A DNA stretch of 54,164 nucleotides from Paenibacillus sp. 1001270B_150601_E10. GTDB taxonomy: Bacteria > Bacillota > Bacilli > Paenibacillales > Paenibacillaceae. The translations under genes were made by a program, and so were the position numbers. Every line of letters starts with the position of its first letter. The first letter of the stretch is position 1. A model generated the notes under the pieces. The model did not search any database. It was given only the letters and a program-made list of their open reading frames with translations, and was not told the DNA's origin. The stretch covers positions 93,210 to 147,373 of the forward strand of contig NZ_JADMOL010000003.1 in NCBI RefSeq assembly GCF_015558675.1, given 5' to 3'. Positions 44,616 to 54,092 of this stretch are shown one piece after another.

Positions 44616-46238
44616 CTACCCCCTCACCGTAAGAATATGAACCACTTGCTTGATGCCATCTGCGATAGGTTCACTAACAATTCCCGGCCAAATGCCAAGC
44701 AGCACAATGCCTGCCGTTAAGATCAAAGCCGGTATTCCTTCTGCAAGCCGTAGATCCCGAATACCTGCATGCTGCTGTGGACATGTTCCATAGGTGGATT
44801 GCAGCACAGCGCGAAGCACGTAGGCAGCACTAAGGATCAATCCGAGCGCCCCTATCATCGTGATCCATGGCATGGCATCAAAGAGTCCGAGCAGGGCAAA
44901 CAGCTCTGCTGGAAATTGCGATAGGCCCGGGAGGCCCAAGGAAGCTAGGCCCGTGAAGAGCAATAGCCCGCTAAGCCAAGGCGCTGCCTTCGCCAAGCCT
45001 CCAAGATCCGATAACCGTGTCGTCTTGGTTCGCTCGTGCAAGCTTCCGATCAGGAGGAAGAACAGAGCAGAGATGAAGCCATGGGATACCATCTGCAGCA
45101 CTGCTCCTTGCAAGCCAAGCTCATTCATGGATGCTGCGCCAAATAGAACAAAGCCCATATGGCTCATGCTGGAGTAAGCCAGCACAAGCCTCCATTCCTT
45201 CTGAACGAAGGCAAGCAGCGCACCGTATACGATATTAATGACGCCTAGGATGGCGATGACGCTTGCCCATTCTGTCATTTGAACAGGCAATAAGGCTATT
45301 CCGAATTGAATGAGTCCGTACGCGCCCATTTTGAGCAATATTCCAGAATGCAGCATAACCATCGGAGCAGGAGCCTCGGCATGCACCCGCAGCATCCACG
45401 TATGAAACGGAAAGATCGGAAGCTTGATGCCAAACGCAATAAGCAATAAAACAAAGGCGCTTATCTGCCAGCTCTCCGATAGATAGAATGGATTCGCAGG
45501 GGAGTCCATCATGGCGAGAGAGCCTTTCTCCTGCAGCTGCTGCATTAAAAAGGAGAGATCGCCGCTATAGATAAAATGGCCGCCCTCTTGTGAGGCTGGA
45601 TCGACACCAAAGCCTGCTGTTGCAGTTATCATCATAAACGCAACGAGCATAAGCGCTGAACCGATTCCGTTATACACGAGGAAGCGATTGGCTGCCTGCT
45701 CCCGCTTCAACGCACCCCAAATGCCAATCAGGAAGAAGGAAGGGACCAAGGTCCATTCAAAGAACATAAAGAATAAAAAGAGATCTCTTGCCATAAAGAC
45801 ACCCAGCATTCCGATCTCAAGCAGCAAGAAGCAGATCATGTAAGTCTTGAGACGATGCTGAATCATCCAAGAACCAAGCACGGCCATTGTGGCAATAATA
45901 GATGTTAACAGCACTAGAGGCAGCGAAATACCATCTATGGCCAAATGATAAGGGACCTTAAAGGTCCACGAGGCGAATCCTTGACTCATTGCCGCATCGA
46001 TGTTCAAGGGGATAGAGATCCAGTCCAATCGCTCCGTTAAAAATTGCCCCTGCCCTTCTAATCGGATGCTTCCATAAATCACGAAAGACAAAAGGAGAGG
46101 GATAAGCGTCGCTGCGAACCCAATGCCCCGAATCACGCGGGTTCTTGCCGCCGGCACAAAGAGCAACGTCATCACGCCAAGCAGCGGGGAGAATGCAAGG
46201 ATGGACAGCCATGGGATATGAGACCACTCCTGCAGCAT
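44616..46238 (-). CDS. nuoM: NADH-quinone oxidoreductase subunit M
   Basis: Antiporter-like subunit (ND4 homologue). FFMFFEWTLVPSFFLIGIWG and FGIKLPIFPFHTWMLRVHAEAPAPMVMLHSGILLKMGAYGLI (with conserved Lys) and SYSSMSHMGFV-type motif LAYSSMSHMGFVLFG. Length 540. Starts directly after the nuoL stop (no gap). Confidence 0.97.
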   Translation of the reverse strand: MLQEWSHIPWLSILAFSPLLGVMTLLFVPAARTRVIRGIGFAATLIPLLLSFVIYGSIRLEGQGQFLTERLDWISIPLNIDAAMSQGFASWTFKVPYHLAIDGISLPLVLLTSIIATMAVLGSWMIQHRLKTYMICFLLLEIGMLGVFMARDLFLFFMFFEWTLVPSFFLIGIWGALKREQAANRFLVYNGIGSALMLVAFMMITATAGFGVDPASQEGGHFIYSGDLSFLMQQLQEKGSLAMMDSPANPFYLSESWQISAFVLLLIAFGIKLPIFPFHTWMLRVHAEAPAPMVMLHSGILLKMGAYGLIQFGIALLPVQMTEWASVIAILGVINIVYGALLAFVQKEWRLVLAYSSMSHMGFVLFGAASMNELGLQGAVLQMVSHGFISALFFLLIGSLHERTKTTRLSDLGGLAKAAPWLSGLLLFTGLASLGLPGLSQFPAELFALLGLFDAMPWITMIGALGLILSAAYVLRAVLQSTYGTCPQQHAGIRDLRLAEGIPALILTAGIVLLGIWPGIVSEPIADGIKQVVHILTVRG

Positions 46239-48134
46239 TTACCAGAACCCCCTTCTCAAAGCGAGCAGCAAGACAATAAACAATAAAAATCCAAACAACG
46301 AGACAACCCCATAGGCCTGAAGCTGACCCTGCTGCAAACGAAGCCAGCCGCTCCCGAACTTGACCGTGAGCTGCGATAAGCCGCGAACGGCCCCATCCAC
46401 AAGTACACGATCCATCACATGCAGACCTTTTGACAATGCTGTCAATGGACGTACGATTAAAAATTGATAGCACTCATCCATGCCAAACTTGTTTTCCAGC
46501 ACGCGATACAGCCAGGATTGGGAGGTTTCCTGCACTTGAACGCGTCGTTTTGGCCCATAGCGGAAATATCCTACTCCGAGCCCTAGCAAGCCAACCGCAC
46601 TCGACAACACCATAATCCAGCCGCTAGCATGCGCATTCGCTTCCGATCCTTGCAGCCAGCCTTCCAGCCATGGATTAAAGGGGGTATAAACAAATCCCGT
46701 AATTACACTAGCAACCGCCAGGATCACTAGGGGCACAGTCATGACTGCGGGAGATTCGTGAATGTGGGCTGAAGAAGTTTCTTTCGATTGTCTTCCCGTG
46801 AATACGAGAAAGAATAATCTCGACATATACAATGCTGTTAAGAAGGCGGTTAAAATGGCAACCCCAAACCAAAGCTTATGGTGCTCCCATGCCAAGGTCA
46901 GGATGGCCTCCTTCGACCAGAAGCCCGAAAACGGAGGAATTCCCGATAAGGCAAGCATGCCGACGGCAAAGGTCCATGCCGTAATCTTAAGCTTTCGACC
47001 AAGTCCACCCATCTCCATGATGTCCTGCTTATGTACGGCATGAATAATGCTGCCCGCTCCTAAGAATAGCAAGGCCTTGAAGAAGGCATGGGTAAATAAA
47101 TGAAACATGGCTGCTGTGGCGGAGCCAAGTCCAAGTGCAAGCATCATGTAGCCAAGCTGGCTGACGGTGGAATAGGCCAATATCCGCTTTACATCCCGCT
47201 GAGCCAACGCAATCAATGCCGCAAAGATGGCGGTAAAACCACCAACCATCGTAACGAGGGTCAAGGTGATATCCGATGCTAGGAACACATCAAAAGTTCG
47301 TGCAACAAGATATACGCCTGCCGCAACCATAGTTGCTGCGTGAATTAGAGCGGATACTGGCGTCGGGCCCTCCATCGCATCAGGCAGCCACACATGAAGC
47401 GGAAATTGACCTGACTTGCCAATCGCTCCCGCGAAAAGCAGACAGCCGATCCATGTTGCTAGCCCGATGGAAATTCCGTTTTGAGAGAGATTTGAAGCAT
47501 GTTCAAATACAGCAGACAAGGTAGCGAAATCCAGTGCATGATTCGGCATATGCCAAAACAGCAGAAGGATGGCAATCAACAAGCCGACATCGCCAATTCT
47601 TGTAACGATGAAAGCCTTCTTAGCCGCAGCTTTGGCCGATTCCCGCTCATACCAGAAGCCGATTAATAGAAAGGAGCACAATCCTACAAGCTCCCAGCAA
47701 ATAAAGAGCTGGATGAGATTAGGAGAGAGTACAAGCGCCAGCATAGAGCTAGTAAATAAAGAGAGATAGGCGTAATAGACCGCAATCCGCTTATCCTGGC
47801 CCATATATCCGATGGAATACAAGTGGACCAGCGTGCTGACCGCTGTAATGACGATCAGCATCAGCATATTTAAGTTATTCAGCTCATAACCAATCTGAAA
47901 TTGAACCTCTCCGATTTGCACCCAATCGATAAGTTTTGCAAGATTCGCCGTACCCGATGGCAATCGCTCTACGAGAATCAAAAAGGATAACAGAAGGATA
48001 AGCATTGAACCGACCGTTCCAATATAAGCGGCCTTTCGTCCGGTTAAGAATCCTCGAAGCCCGATCAGAACAAAAAAGATGAGGAGTGGGATCACCGGGA
48101 TGATCCATACATAGGGAGAAAATACACTATTCAT
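46239..48134 (-). CDS. nuoL: NADH-quinone oxidoreductase subunit L
   Basis: Largest antiporter-like subunit (ND5 homologue) with long C-terminal lateral helix region. Motifs FICWELVGLCSFLLIGFWYER, GKSGQFPLHVWLPDAMEGPTPVSALIHAATMVAAG and AYSTVSQLGYMMLALG. Length 631, AAAGGAGG 7 nt before the ATG. 54 nt gap from nuoK. Confidence 0.97.
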   Translation of the reverse strand: MNSVFSPYVWIIPVIPLLIFFVLIGLRGFLTGRKAAYIGTVGSMLILLLSFLILVERLPSGTANLAKLIDWVQIGEVQFQIGYELNNLNMLMLIVITAVSTLVHLYSIGYMGQDKRIAVYYAYLSLFTSSMLALVLSPNLIQLFICWELVGLCSFLLIGFWYERESAKAAAKKAFIVTRIGDVGLLIAILLLFWHMPNHALDFATLSAVFEHASNLSQNGISIGLATWIGCLLFAGAIGKSGQFPLHVWLPDAMEGPTPVSALIHAATMVAAGVYLVARTFDVFLASDITLTLVTMVGGFTAIFAALIALAQRDVKRILAYSTVSQLGYMMLALGLGSATAAMFHLFTHAFFKALLFLGAGSIIHAVHKQDIMEMGGLGRKLKITAWTFAVGMLALSGIPPFSGFWSKEAILTLAWEHHKLWFGVAILTAFLTALYMSRLFFLVFTGRQSKETSSAHIHESPAVMTVPLVILAVASVITGFVYTPFNPWLEGWLQGSEANAHASGWIMVLSSAVGLLGLGVGYFRYGPKRRVQVQETSQSWLYRVLENKFGMDECYQFLIVRPLTALSKGLHVMDRVLVDGAVRGLSQLTVKFGSGWLRLQQGQLQAYGVVSLFGFLLFIVLLLALRRGFW

Positions 48135-48188
48135 TTACGCACCTCCTTTGAACAGGATCAATGTTCTGCCCATTCACGATTCGACCGA

Positions 48189-48500
48189 TCATGACTGAAG
48201 CTCATGGTACTCATCGACATTCGCCGTACCGCGCTTTCGATAGAGAGCAATAAGAATCGCGATGCCCACTGCAGCTTCGGCGGCAGCAACTGCGATCGTG
48301 AACAACGAGAACACTTGTCCCTTGAGGCTCGGCATCACGCCGTATTTCGCGAAAGCAATGAGATTTAGATTCACTGCGTTCAGCATCAGTTCAATCGACA
48401 ACAAGACGATCACGGCGCTCCGTTTCGTAAGGACACCATAACAACCGATGCAAAATAGAATGGCTGCGAGTGTTAGGAAGGATGCCAGCATCGTGCTCAT
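48189..48500 (-). CDS. nuoK: NADH-quinone oxidoreductase subunit K
   Basis: Small three-helix subunit (ND4L homologue). Motif [21 protein letters not shown] with Glu in helix 2 and [22 protein letters not shown] with Glu in helix 3, both needed for proton transfer in the family. 103 residues. ATGA overlap with nuoJ. Confidence 0.97.
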   Translation of the reverse strand: MSTMLASFLTLAAILFCIGCYGVLTKRSAVIVLLSIELMLNAVNLNLIAFAKYGVMPSLKGQVFSLFTIAVAAAEAAVGIAILIALYRKRGTANVDEYHELQS

Positions 48501-49120
48501 TTTGATTCCTCCTCTGCTTGAACGAGGTCTCCATGCTGAACATGGTCATGTCCTCCAGGCGCTTGACACTCCTGTCCATTTGCTGAAAGCTGGCTTGCTT
48601 CCTTTGGGTCAGACTTTGCCAGCACGATGGCTCCGATGAAGGCAACCGTCAATAGCACGGACAACAGTTCAAAGGGGATGACATGCTCGGTGTATAGGAG
48701 CTGCCCGAGCCTTAGGGTATTGTCTTGAGCCAGCGACACCTCACCTGCTTGGGGAAATCCTGTCCCTCTAATCGCAAAGAACAACACGCCAAATAAGGCA
48801 GCACAGCCGATAAACGCAGCTAACGTGCGAACAGGTTTAACGGTTTGCTGTTCCTGCTTGTCATGTCGAGTCATCATGATGCCAAAGATCATAAGAATCG
48901 AGATCGCACCTGCATATACGAGCACTTGGACAAAGGCAACAAACTCTGCCTCAAGCATCACATAAATACCGGCTAGACTAAGAAAAACGAAGGCCAGTGA
49001 AACCACCATATGCACAACCTTGGTAAAGCTGATCATCAGAATGGCGCCAACGATCGTACATATTGCGAGTAAAAAGAAGGCTATCGTCTGTCCATTGACG
49101 ACAAGCTGAAAGTCAGACAT
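48497..49120 (-). CDS. nuoJ: NADH-quinone oxidoreductase subunit J
   Basis: ND6 homologue with about five hydrophobic segments (for example [26 protein letters not shown], the conserved helix 3 region). 207 residues; the last ~35 residues form a hydrophilic, His- and Gln-rich tail ([23 protein letters not shown]) beyond the usual end. Overlaps nuoI by 8 nt. Confidence 0.96.
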   Translation of the reverse strand: MSDFQLVVNGQTIAFFLLAICTIVGAILMISFTKVVHMVVSLAFVFLSLAGIYVMLEAEFVAFVQVLVYAGAISILMIFGIMMTRHDKQEQQTVKPVRTLAAFIGCAALFGVLFFAIRGTGFPQAGEVSLAQDNTLRLGQLLYTEHVIPFELLSVLLTVAFIGAIVLAKSDPKEASQLSANGQECQAPGGHDHVQHGDLVQAEEESK

Positions 49121-49571
49121 CCTTCTTCCCGCCTCCCTTCGGCAGCATGAAAGCCCCGTTATTATCCTGCCGGATCAGCGAGGTGTTCTCGCTCAGCCAC
49201 TTTCGATCCTTGAACAGATCATCCCGGCTGTAGGCAGCCAGCTCGAATTGATTGGTCATGATAATCGCTTCTGTCGGACATACCTCGGTACAGAGATCGC
49301 ATAAGATACACGTCTCGAAATTAAGATCGAACGTGTCCACCACCTTCCCTTTCACCGCAGGATCGGGATTGGGCTTACCTGTTAAAGTTATGCAATCGGT
49401 GGGGCAGATTCGGGCACACTGATTGCACACAATACATTTATCCGGGTCCAAATACTGAATGCCGCGGAAGCGATCAGGCATTTGGAGCGGCACATCGGGA
49501 TAACGGTAGGTTACCTTTTTCGACGTCATCGCCTTGAAGGTAACACCTAGCCCTTTAATTAATCCTTTCAT
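49113..49571 (-). CDS. nuoI: NADH-quinone oxidoreductase subunit I
   Basis: Ferredoxin-like subunit with two [4Fe-4S] clusters (N6a/N6b): C46-x2-C49-x2-C52-x3-C56 and C88-x2-C91-x2-C94-x3-C98. 152 residues. The usual N-terminal helix is present (MKGLIKGLGVTFKAM). Confidence 0.97.
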   Translation of the reverse strand: MKGLIKGLGVTFKAMTSKKVTYRYPDVPLQMPDRFRGIQYLDPDKCIVCNQCARICPTDCITLTGKPNPDPAVKGKVVDTFDLNFETCILCDLCTEVCPTEAIIMTNQFELAAYSRDDLFKDRKWLSENTSLIRQDNNGAFMLPKGGGKKDV

Positions 49572-49613
49572 CGGATCACCCCTTCTAATCTAGAGGGTTT
49601 GAACAACCAACGT

Positions 49614-50624
49614 CTACTTGCTGAATATTTCAAGACATACCGCTGTAATAAAGATATTGAGCAGCGCAATCGGCATGAGCACCTTCCAGCCGAAGCTCAT
49701 CAATTGGTCCACACGTATGCGCGGCAGGGTAGCTCGCAGCCAGAACAGGAAGAAGACACAGAAGGAGAACTTGAGTACAAACCACAATAGCCCCGGCACA
49801 AAATCCAGAATCGCAAGCGGCGGGTGCCATCCGCCCAAGAACAGAACGGTTGTGAGCGCTGAGATAGCAAATACATACACATATTCAGCCAGCATAAAGA
49901 AGGCGAAGCGAAAGCCGCTGTACTCCACGTGATAGCCTGCGACTAGCTCTGATTCGGCCTCGGGCAGGTCGAACGGTGTACGATTAAGCTCAGACACTGC
50001 TGCTATGACGAACACGACAAAGCCTATGATTTGCGGAAACAGGTTCCATTCCCAAAAGTTTTGCCCTTGTCCCTCTACAATCGTCTTCAGGCTAAGACTT
50101 CCATTCATCATAATGATGCCAACCAAAGACAGCACGAGCGGAATCTCATAGCTGATCATTTGGGCAGCGGAGCGCATCCCACCCAATAAGGAATATTTAT
50201 TGTTGGAGGCCCAGCCTGCAAGCACAATCCCTATCGTCGAAATGCTTGATAAGGCAGCGTAATAGAGCAGTCCGACATTCAAATCTGCAAATCGCAAGGA
50301 AGGCGTGTATGGAATCGTTGCCAGAACCGCAAATGCAGGCACATAGGCCATGACTGGCGCAAGAACAAACAACGCGCGGTCTGCTTTTCTTGGAATCGTG
50401 TCCTCCTTAATAAGGAGCTTGAAAATATCTGCAATCGTCTGAAACAGCCCGAATGGGCCTAACCGGTTCGGACCGTGACGATACTGCATCCAGCCAATGA
50501 CTTTGCGCTCAAAGTAAATGGCATACGTCACGAATCCAAGCACCACGAATAGAAAGACAACGCCCCACCCTAAAAAGATCAGTCCGTGCTGCCACGTAAA
50601 CGTCTGTTGAATGAGCTCATTCAT
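49614..50624 (-). CDS. nuoH: NADH-quinone oxidoreductase subunit H
   Basis: ND1 homologue at the quinone-binding junction. ERKVIGWMQYRHGPNRLGPFGLFQTIADIFKLLIKED and AELNRTPFDLPEAESELVAGYHVEYSGFRFAFFMLAEY (with the charged loop that holds the Q tunnel). Eight or so transmembrane helices. 336 residues; the start overlaps the nuoD stop by one base (TGATG). Confidence 0.97.
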   Translation of the reverse strand: MNELIQQTFTWQHGLIFLGWGVVFLFVVLGFVTYAIYFERKVIGWMQYRHGPNRLGPFGLFQTIADIFKLLIKEDTIPRKADRALFVLAPVMAYVPAFAVLATIPYTPSLRFADLNVGLLYYAALSSISTIGIVLAGWASNNKYSLLGGMRSAAQMISYEIPLVLSLVGIIMMNGSLSLKTIVEGQGQNFWEWNLFPQIIGFVVFVIAAVSELNRTPFDLPEAESELVAGYHVEYSGFRFAFFMLAEYVYVFAISALTTVLFLGGWHPPLAILDFVPGLLWFVLKFSFCVFFLFWLRATLPRIRVDQLMSFGWKVLMPIALLNIFITAVCLEIFSK

Positions 50625-51724
50625 CAGCAGTCCACCTCTCCAACCACAATATCAACGCCGCCCAGAATGGTAATTAAGTTGGTCATGGTTTCTCCAATCA
50701 ACAGCTTCGGCAAGATCTGCAAATTCACAAAGGACGGACGTCTGAATTTTAAGCGATACGGTTCTGCCTTCCCCCGGGATACGATGTAGCAGCCGATCTC
50801 TCCACGAGGAGACTCGATTCTCGCATAAATCTCACCTTCTGGAGGACGAATCGCTCTTGGAACCTTGCCCATTGTTTCCCCTGTCGAAGGGAACTGCTCA
50901 ACCGCCTGCTCAAGAATGCGAAGACTCTCCTTCATTTCCTGGATTCGGATAAGATAGCGGTCATAGCAGTCTCCTCTCGTCCCAAGGGGAACATCGAATT
51001 CAAACCGAGGATACAGGCTGTACGGCTCTGCCTTCCGCAGATCCCAATCCACGCCTGTCGATCTAAGATTAGCTCCGCTAAGGCCGTACGCGATCGCCGT
51101 TTCCTGATCATACTGCCCGATGCCCTTAATTCGCGCTAGAAAGATCTCATTCCCGCTTACAAGCCGGTCATACTCGTCCAGTCGTTTTCGCATGTAGGGG
51201 ATAAAGTCGCGTACCTTCTCCAGCCAGCCGCTTGGAGCATCCCACTTCACGCCTCCGACCCGCATATAGTTATAGGTCAATCTTGCACCGCACAGCTCAT
51301 TGAACAGGTCAACGATGATCTCACGATCGCGAAAGGCGTACAAGAACGGGCTCATTGCACCAATATCAAGCAAATAAGTCCCCCACCACACGAGATGGCT
51401 GGCGACACGCTGCAGCTCCATGACAATGAGCCTTAGAAATTCTGCTCGCTCCGGAACCTCGATCTCCATCATCTTCTCGACCGCATGGACAAGCACGTAA
51501 TTGTTCGTCATCGCAGATACATAGTCCATACGATCGGTATAAGGGATGATCTGCGTGTAGTTCAGGCTTTCGGCGAGCTTCTCCGTCCCCCGATGCAGGT
51601 AGCCCATAACAGGAATCGCATCTGTAATGATCTCACCGTCCAGCTTGACGATAATTCGGAATACTCCATGTGTGCTTGGATGCTGCGGCCCAACATTCAA
51701 TAGCAATTCTTCCGTGCGTATCAT
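50624..51724 (-). CDS. nuoD: NADH-quinone oxidoreductase subunit D
   Basis: 49-kDa subunit, Ni-Fe hydrogenase-like large subunit at the quinone site. NVGPQHPSTHGVFRIIV with the conserved His, GYLHRGTEKLAE, TDRMDYVSAMTNN. C-terminal LPKLLIGETMTNLITILGGVDIVVGEVDC. 366 residues, slightly shorter than E. coli NuoCD region because NuoC is separate. Confidence 0.97.
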   Translation of the reverse strand: MIRTEELLLNVGPQHPSTHGVFRIIVKLDGEIITDAIPVMGYLHRGTEKLAESLNYTQIIPYTDRMDYVSAMTNNYVLVHAVEKMMEIEVPERAEFLRLIVMELQRVASHLVWWGTYLLDIGAMSPFLYAFRDREIIVDLFNELCGARLTYNYMRVGGVKWDAPSGWLEKVRDFIPYMRKRLDEYDRLVSGNEIFLARIKGIGQYDQETAIAYGLSGANLRSTGVDWDLRKAEPYSLYPRFEFDVPLGTRGDCYDRYLIRIQEMKESLRILEQAVEQFPSTGETMGKVPRAIRPPEGEIYARIESPRGEIGCYIVSRGKAEPYRLKFRRPSFVNLQILPKLLIGETMTNLITILGGVDIVVGEVDC

Positions 51725-51726
51725 AG

Positions 51727-52767
51727 CTATACCTCCGAATCAATCGGCTCATAATCTTTGCGAAGCGGATGACCGACCCATTGATCAGGCATCATGATTC
51801 GAGAGAGATTCGGGTGTCCCGTAAAATGGATGCCGAGCAGGTCATATACCTCTCTTTCATTCCAATTGGCGGTAGCCCAAATCGGTGTTACCGATGGAAT
51901 GGAGGGAGCCTCGCGTTCAGCCTTAACGTGAATGGCAACCTCACTTTTTGTCGTTAGACCAATCAAATGATAGACCACCTCTAGATAACTCTCTTGGTCT
52001 ACTCCCGACAGGTTTCGTAAATAATTACACTGCCACTGAGGGTGCTCTTTGAACCAGTTGGCTGTCGCAAGCCAATGCTCGGGTTCAATCGTAAGCGTGA
52101 GCAAGTGGCCGTTTTTTCGATTAATAGAGGAAGTCTGTACCGCCTGCTCCGAGATATCATGCTTAAGATCTTCAAGCAGCTGTTCGAATAGTGGCTGGTT
52201 CGGTGAAGGCTCCTCTGGTTCTTTTTCCTCTGTTTTTGCATTTCGTGGAGTTCTAGCTGGCCGCTCTTTGGCAGGAGCCTTTTCGGCCTTTTCTTTCTCA
52301 TCGCCTGTTGAGGACTTCGGTGGTGATTGTTCTTCATGCTGAGGGTCTTGTTGAGCAGCTGATGCAGAAGAGTCCGATGCTTGTGTGTCGGGCGCATTTG
52401 TGGAAGTAATCGCCTTCGACTCTTGGTCGCTGCTTGGCGCAGATGAATCTACTGATTGATTAGAAGGGGCTGCATTTGAATCATCTTGGACATTTTTTGC
52501 GTTCTTTTCCAAGCGATTCTTTTGATTGTTCTGATCCCCAACATCAATCCGATCTTTATGACCTTTGTCTTCTTTATGATCTTTTTTCCTTTGTTCGCTT
52601 TGCTCCAGCTCATGATTGATTTCATTTCCCGATGTCTTCAAGTCCTGTTCTGCAGCATCCACTTTCCCCGTACCCTGATCTTCTTGCTCTTGTGAAGCAG
52701 GCAGTTCAGACTTTTTCTTGGATAAATGGCTATGTTTCGTAGCGTTCTGCTTCTCCTCTTCGCTCAT
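51727..52767 (-). CDS. nuoC: NADH-quinone oxidoreductase subunit C with long charged N-terminal extension
   Basis: 30-kDa subunit of complex I. The conserved domain occupies the C-terminal ~150 residues ([44 protein letters not shown]). The first ~190 residues are low-complexity and charged ([33 protein letters not shown], many Ser, Gln, Glu, Lys) and are probably disordered. ATG 52767 shares an ATGA overlap with the nuoB stop, the usual coupling; the longer frame to 52974 lies in nuoB and is rejected. 346 residues, about twice the usual length. Confidence 0.95.
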   Translation of the reverse strand: MSEEEKQNATKHSHLSKKKSELPASQEQEDQGTGKVDAAEQDLKTSGNEINHELEQSEQRKKDHKEDKGHKDRIDVGDQNNQKNRLEKNAKNVQDDSNAAPSNQSVDSSAPSSDQESKAITSTNAPDTQASDSSASAAQQDPQHEEQSPPKSSTGDEKEKAEKAPAKERPARTPRNAKTEEKEPEEPSPNQPLFEQLLEDLKHDISEQAVQTSSINRKNGHLLTLTIEPEHWLATANWFKEHPQWQCNYLRNLSGVDQESYLEVVYHLIGLTTKSEVAIHVKAEREAPSIPSVTPIWATANWNEREVYDLLGIHFTGHPNLSRIMMPDQWVGHPLRKDYEPIDSEV

Positions 52768-53282
52768 GTAGATGTCACCCGCTTTCCGGTCTTCGCCTCG
52801 TAGCGAATCTTCTCCTGAAGCTTGTGAATCCCATAAATGAGCGCGGCTGGATTCGGTGGGCAACCGGGAATGTACACGTCGACCGGGACAACCTGATCGA
52901 CTCCCTTCACGACAGCGTAGGACTTTACATAGGGGCCGCCTGCTGTAGCGCACGAGCCCATTGCGATTACCCATTTCGGTTCCGGCATTTGATCATACAA
53001 TCTGCGTAGCAAAGGCGCCATCTTCTTCGTAACCGTGCCGGCCACAATCATGCAATCGGATTGACGGGGAGAAGTTCTAAACATAACGCCAAATCGATCG
53101 AGGTCATAATGCGAGGCTCCAGTCCCCATCATTTCAATCGCACAGCAAGCTAACCCGAATGTTAACGGCCAAATCGAATTGCTTCGAGCCCATCCCTTAA
53201 TCTGCTCCAGCGTAGTAAAGAATACATTTTGCTCTAGCTGTCGTCTGTCTTCTGGTGCCAAAGATTCTAGTGAGAATTCCAT
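52764..53282 (-). CDS. nuoB: NADH-quinone oxidoreductase subunit B
   Basis: PSST subunit carrying the N2 cluster: C46-C47 ([10 protein letters not shown]), C111 (GSCATAGGP) and C141 (IPGCPPNP). 172 residues. Overlaps nuoA by 16 nt and nuoC by 4 nt. Confidence 0.98.
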   Translation of the reverse strand: MEFSLESLAPEDRRQLEQNVFFTTLEQIKGWARSNSIWPLTFGLACCAIEMMGTGASHYDLDRFGVMFRTSPRQSDCMIVAGTVTKKMAPLLRRLYDQMPEPKWVIAMGSCATAGGPYVKSYAVVKGVDQVVPVDVYIPGCPPNPAALIYGIHKLQEKIRYEAKTGKRVTST

Positions 53283-53635
53283 GTCAACACCCTCTTCTTC
53301 CAGGCATACAGCAATCCAACGAGCAGCAGCAGGACAAAGATCAGCATCTCCACTAAGACAAAAATGCCTAGCTGCTTATATGCGACGGCCCAGGGATATA
53401 AAAATATCGTTTCCACATCAAAAATAACAAACATCAACGCAAACAAATAATAGCGAATGTTGAATCTAACTTGTCCTACACCTACAGGATCGTTCCCGCT
53501 TTCATAGGTGGTCTGCTTCATATCCGTCGGTTTATGTGGACGGAGCCATCGCCCTACTGTAAGTGCTACAACAGGCAGCAAAATACCAAGGGCCACGAAT
53601 ATGACCACGATGACGTAGTGATTGATGTATTCCAT
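53267..53635 (-). CDS. nuoA: NADH-quinone oxidoreductase subunit A
   Basis: ND3 homologue with three hydrophobic segments. Family loop [41 protein letters not shown] is complete. 122 residues. GGGGGAG 5 nt before the ATG. First gene of the operon. Confidence 0.97.
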   Translation of the reverse strand: MEYINHYVIVVIFVALGILLPVVALTVGRWLRPHKPTDMKQTTYESGNDPVGVGQVRFNIRYYLFALMFVIFDVETIFLYPWAVAYKQLGIFVLVEMLIFVLLLLVGLLYAWKKRVLTWNSH

Positions 53636-53901
53636 CGCATCTCCCCCATCTTGCTATTCAAGCAGAGCACCATCATCTTGTTAGAACCACGAATGAAGTG
53701 CCCTACCTGTCTTTCTCTTGCTATCTATACTATATGAACAGGCTTTCTGTTTATGATAAGGAACGCAAGGCGAGATAAGAATTGCTTATATATGAGCTTT
53801 ATAAGTCGAATGAAGGAACGTCCGCTTTATACGTCATAGGGGATAAAGTTCTAAAGGAAGAAGACGTTCGATGAGGGTAGTGCAGAATTATTTATCGAGG
53901 C

Positions 53902-53930
53902 AAAAAAAAGAGCCGTGTCTCTACACGGCT
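53902..53930 (-). terminator. Intrinsic terminator of the short Fur-controlled transcript
   Basis: Minus strand: AGCCGTGT / ACACGGCT perfect 8-bp stem, loop AGAG, then C and eight T. Confidence 0.95.
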
Positions 53931-54032
53931 AACCAATGGAGGATGAGGAACTACAACCAACCAACTGCATGACGTCACCTTACCGGAGGAACGTCCGCAA
54001 GAACGTAGTCAACGCGATATCACCTCTACACA

Positions 54033-54047
54033 TGAGAATGATTATCA
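54033..54047. promoter_or_regulatory. Fur-box-like operator
   Basis: TGAGAATGATTATCA matches the 7-1-7 Fur consensus TGATAATNATTATCA in 14 of 15 positions. It lies a few bases after the predicted start of transcription, a repressing position. Confidence 0.75.
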
Positions 54048-54062
54048 ATATTAACTGGTTTT

Positions 54063-54092
54063 AGTATACACAATCATTCTTTCTTCTGTCAA
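54063..54092 (-). promoter_or_regulatory. Sigma-A promoter of the Fur-box transcript
   Basis: Minus strand: -35 TTGACA (54087-54092), 18-nt spacer, -10 TATACT (54063-54068). Confidence 0.75.

Larger units (their letters stand above)
53902..54056 (-). ncRNA. Candidate Fur-controlled small RNA (or micro-peptide mRNA), about 150 nt
   Basis: A complete miniature transcription unit: sigma-A promoter (54063-54092), Fur-box-like operator (54033-54047) just after the predicted start of transcription near 54056, and a strong terminator (53902-53930). The RNA contains unpaired C-rich stretches (TTCCTCC and CCTCATCCTCC), which could pair with Shine-Dalgarno sequences in the manner of the Bacillus iron-sparing RNA FsrA. 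Two tiny reading frames exist: one of about 10-17 codons, and MQLVGCSSSSSIG with AAGGTG 5 nt before its ATG. A stem (GACGT...ACGTC) covers that ribosome-binding site. Whether the product is RNA or peptide cannot be told. No sequence family recognised. Confidence 0.55.

Noticed and set aside
52768..52974. NuoC start at 52974
   Set aside because: The region encodes NuoB in another frame, and ATG 52767 has the usual ATGA overlap.
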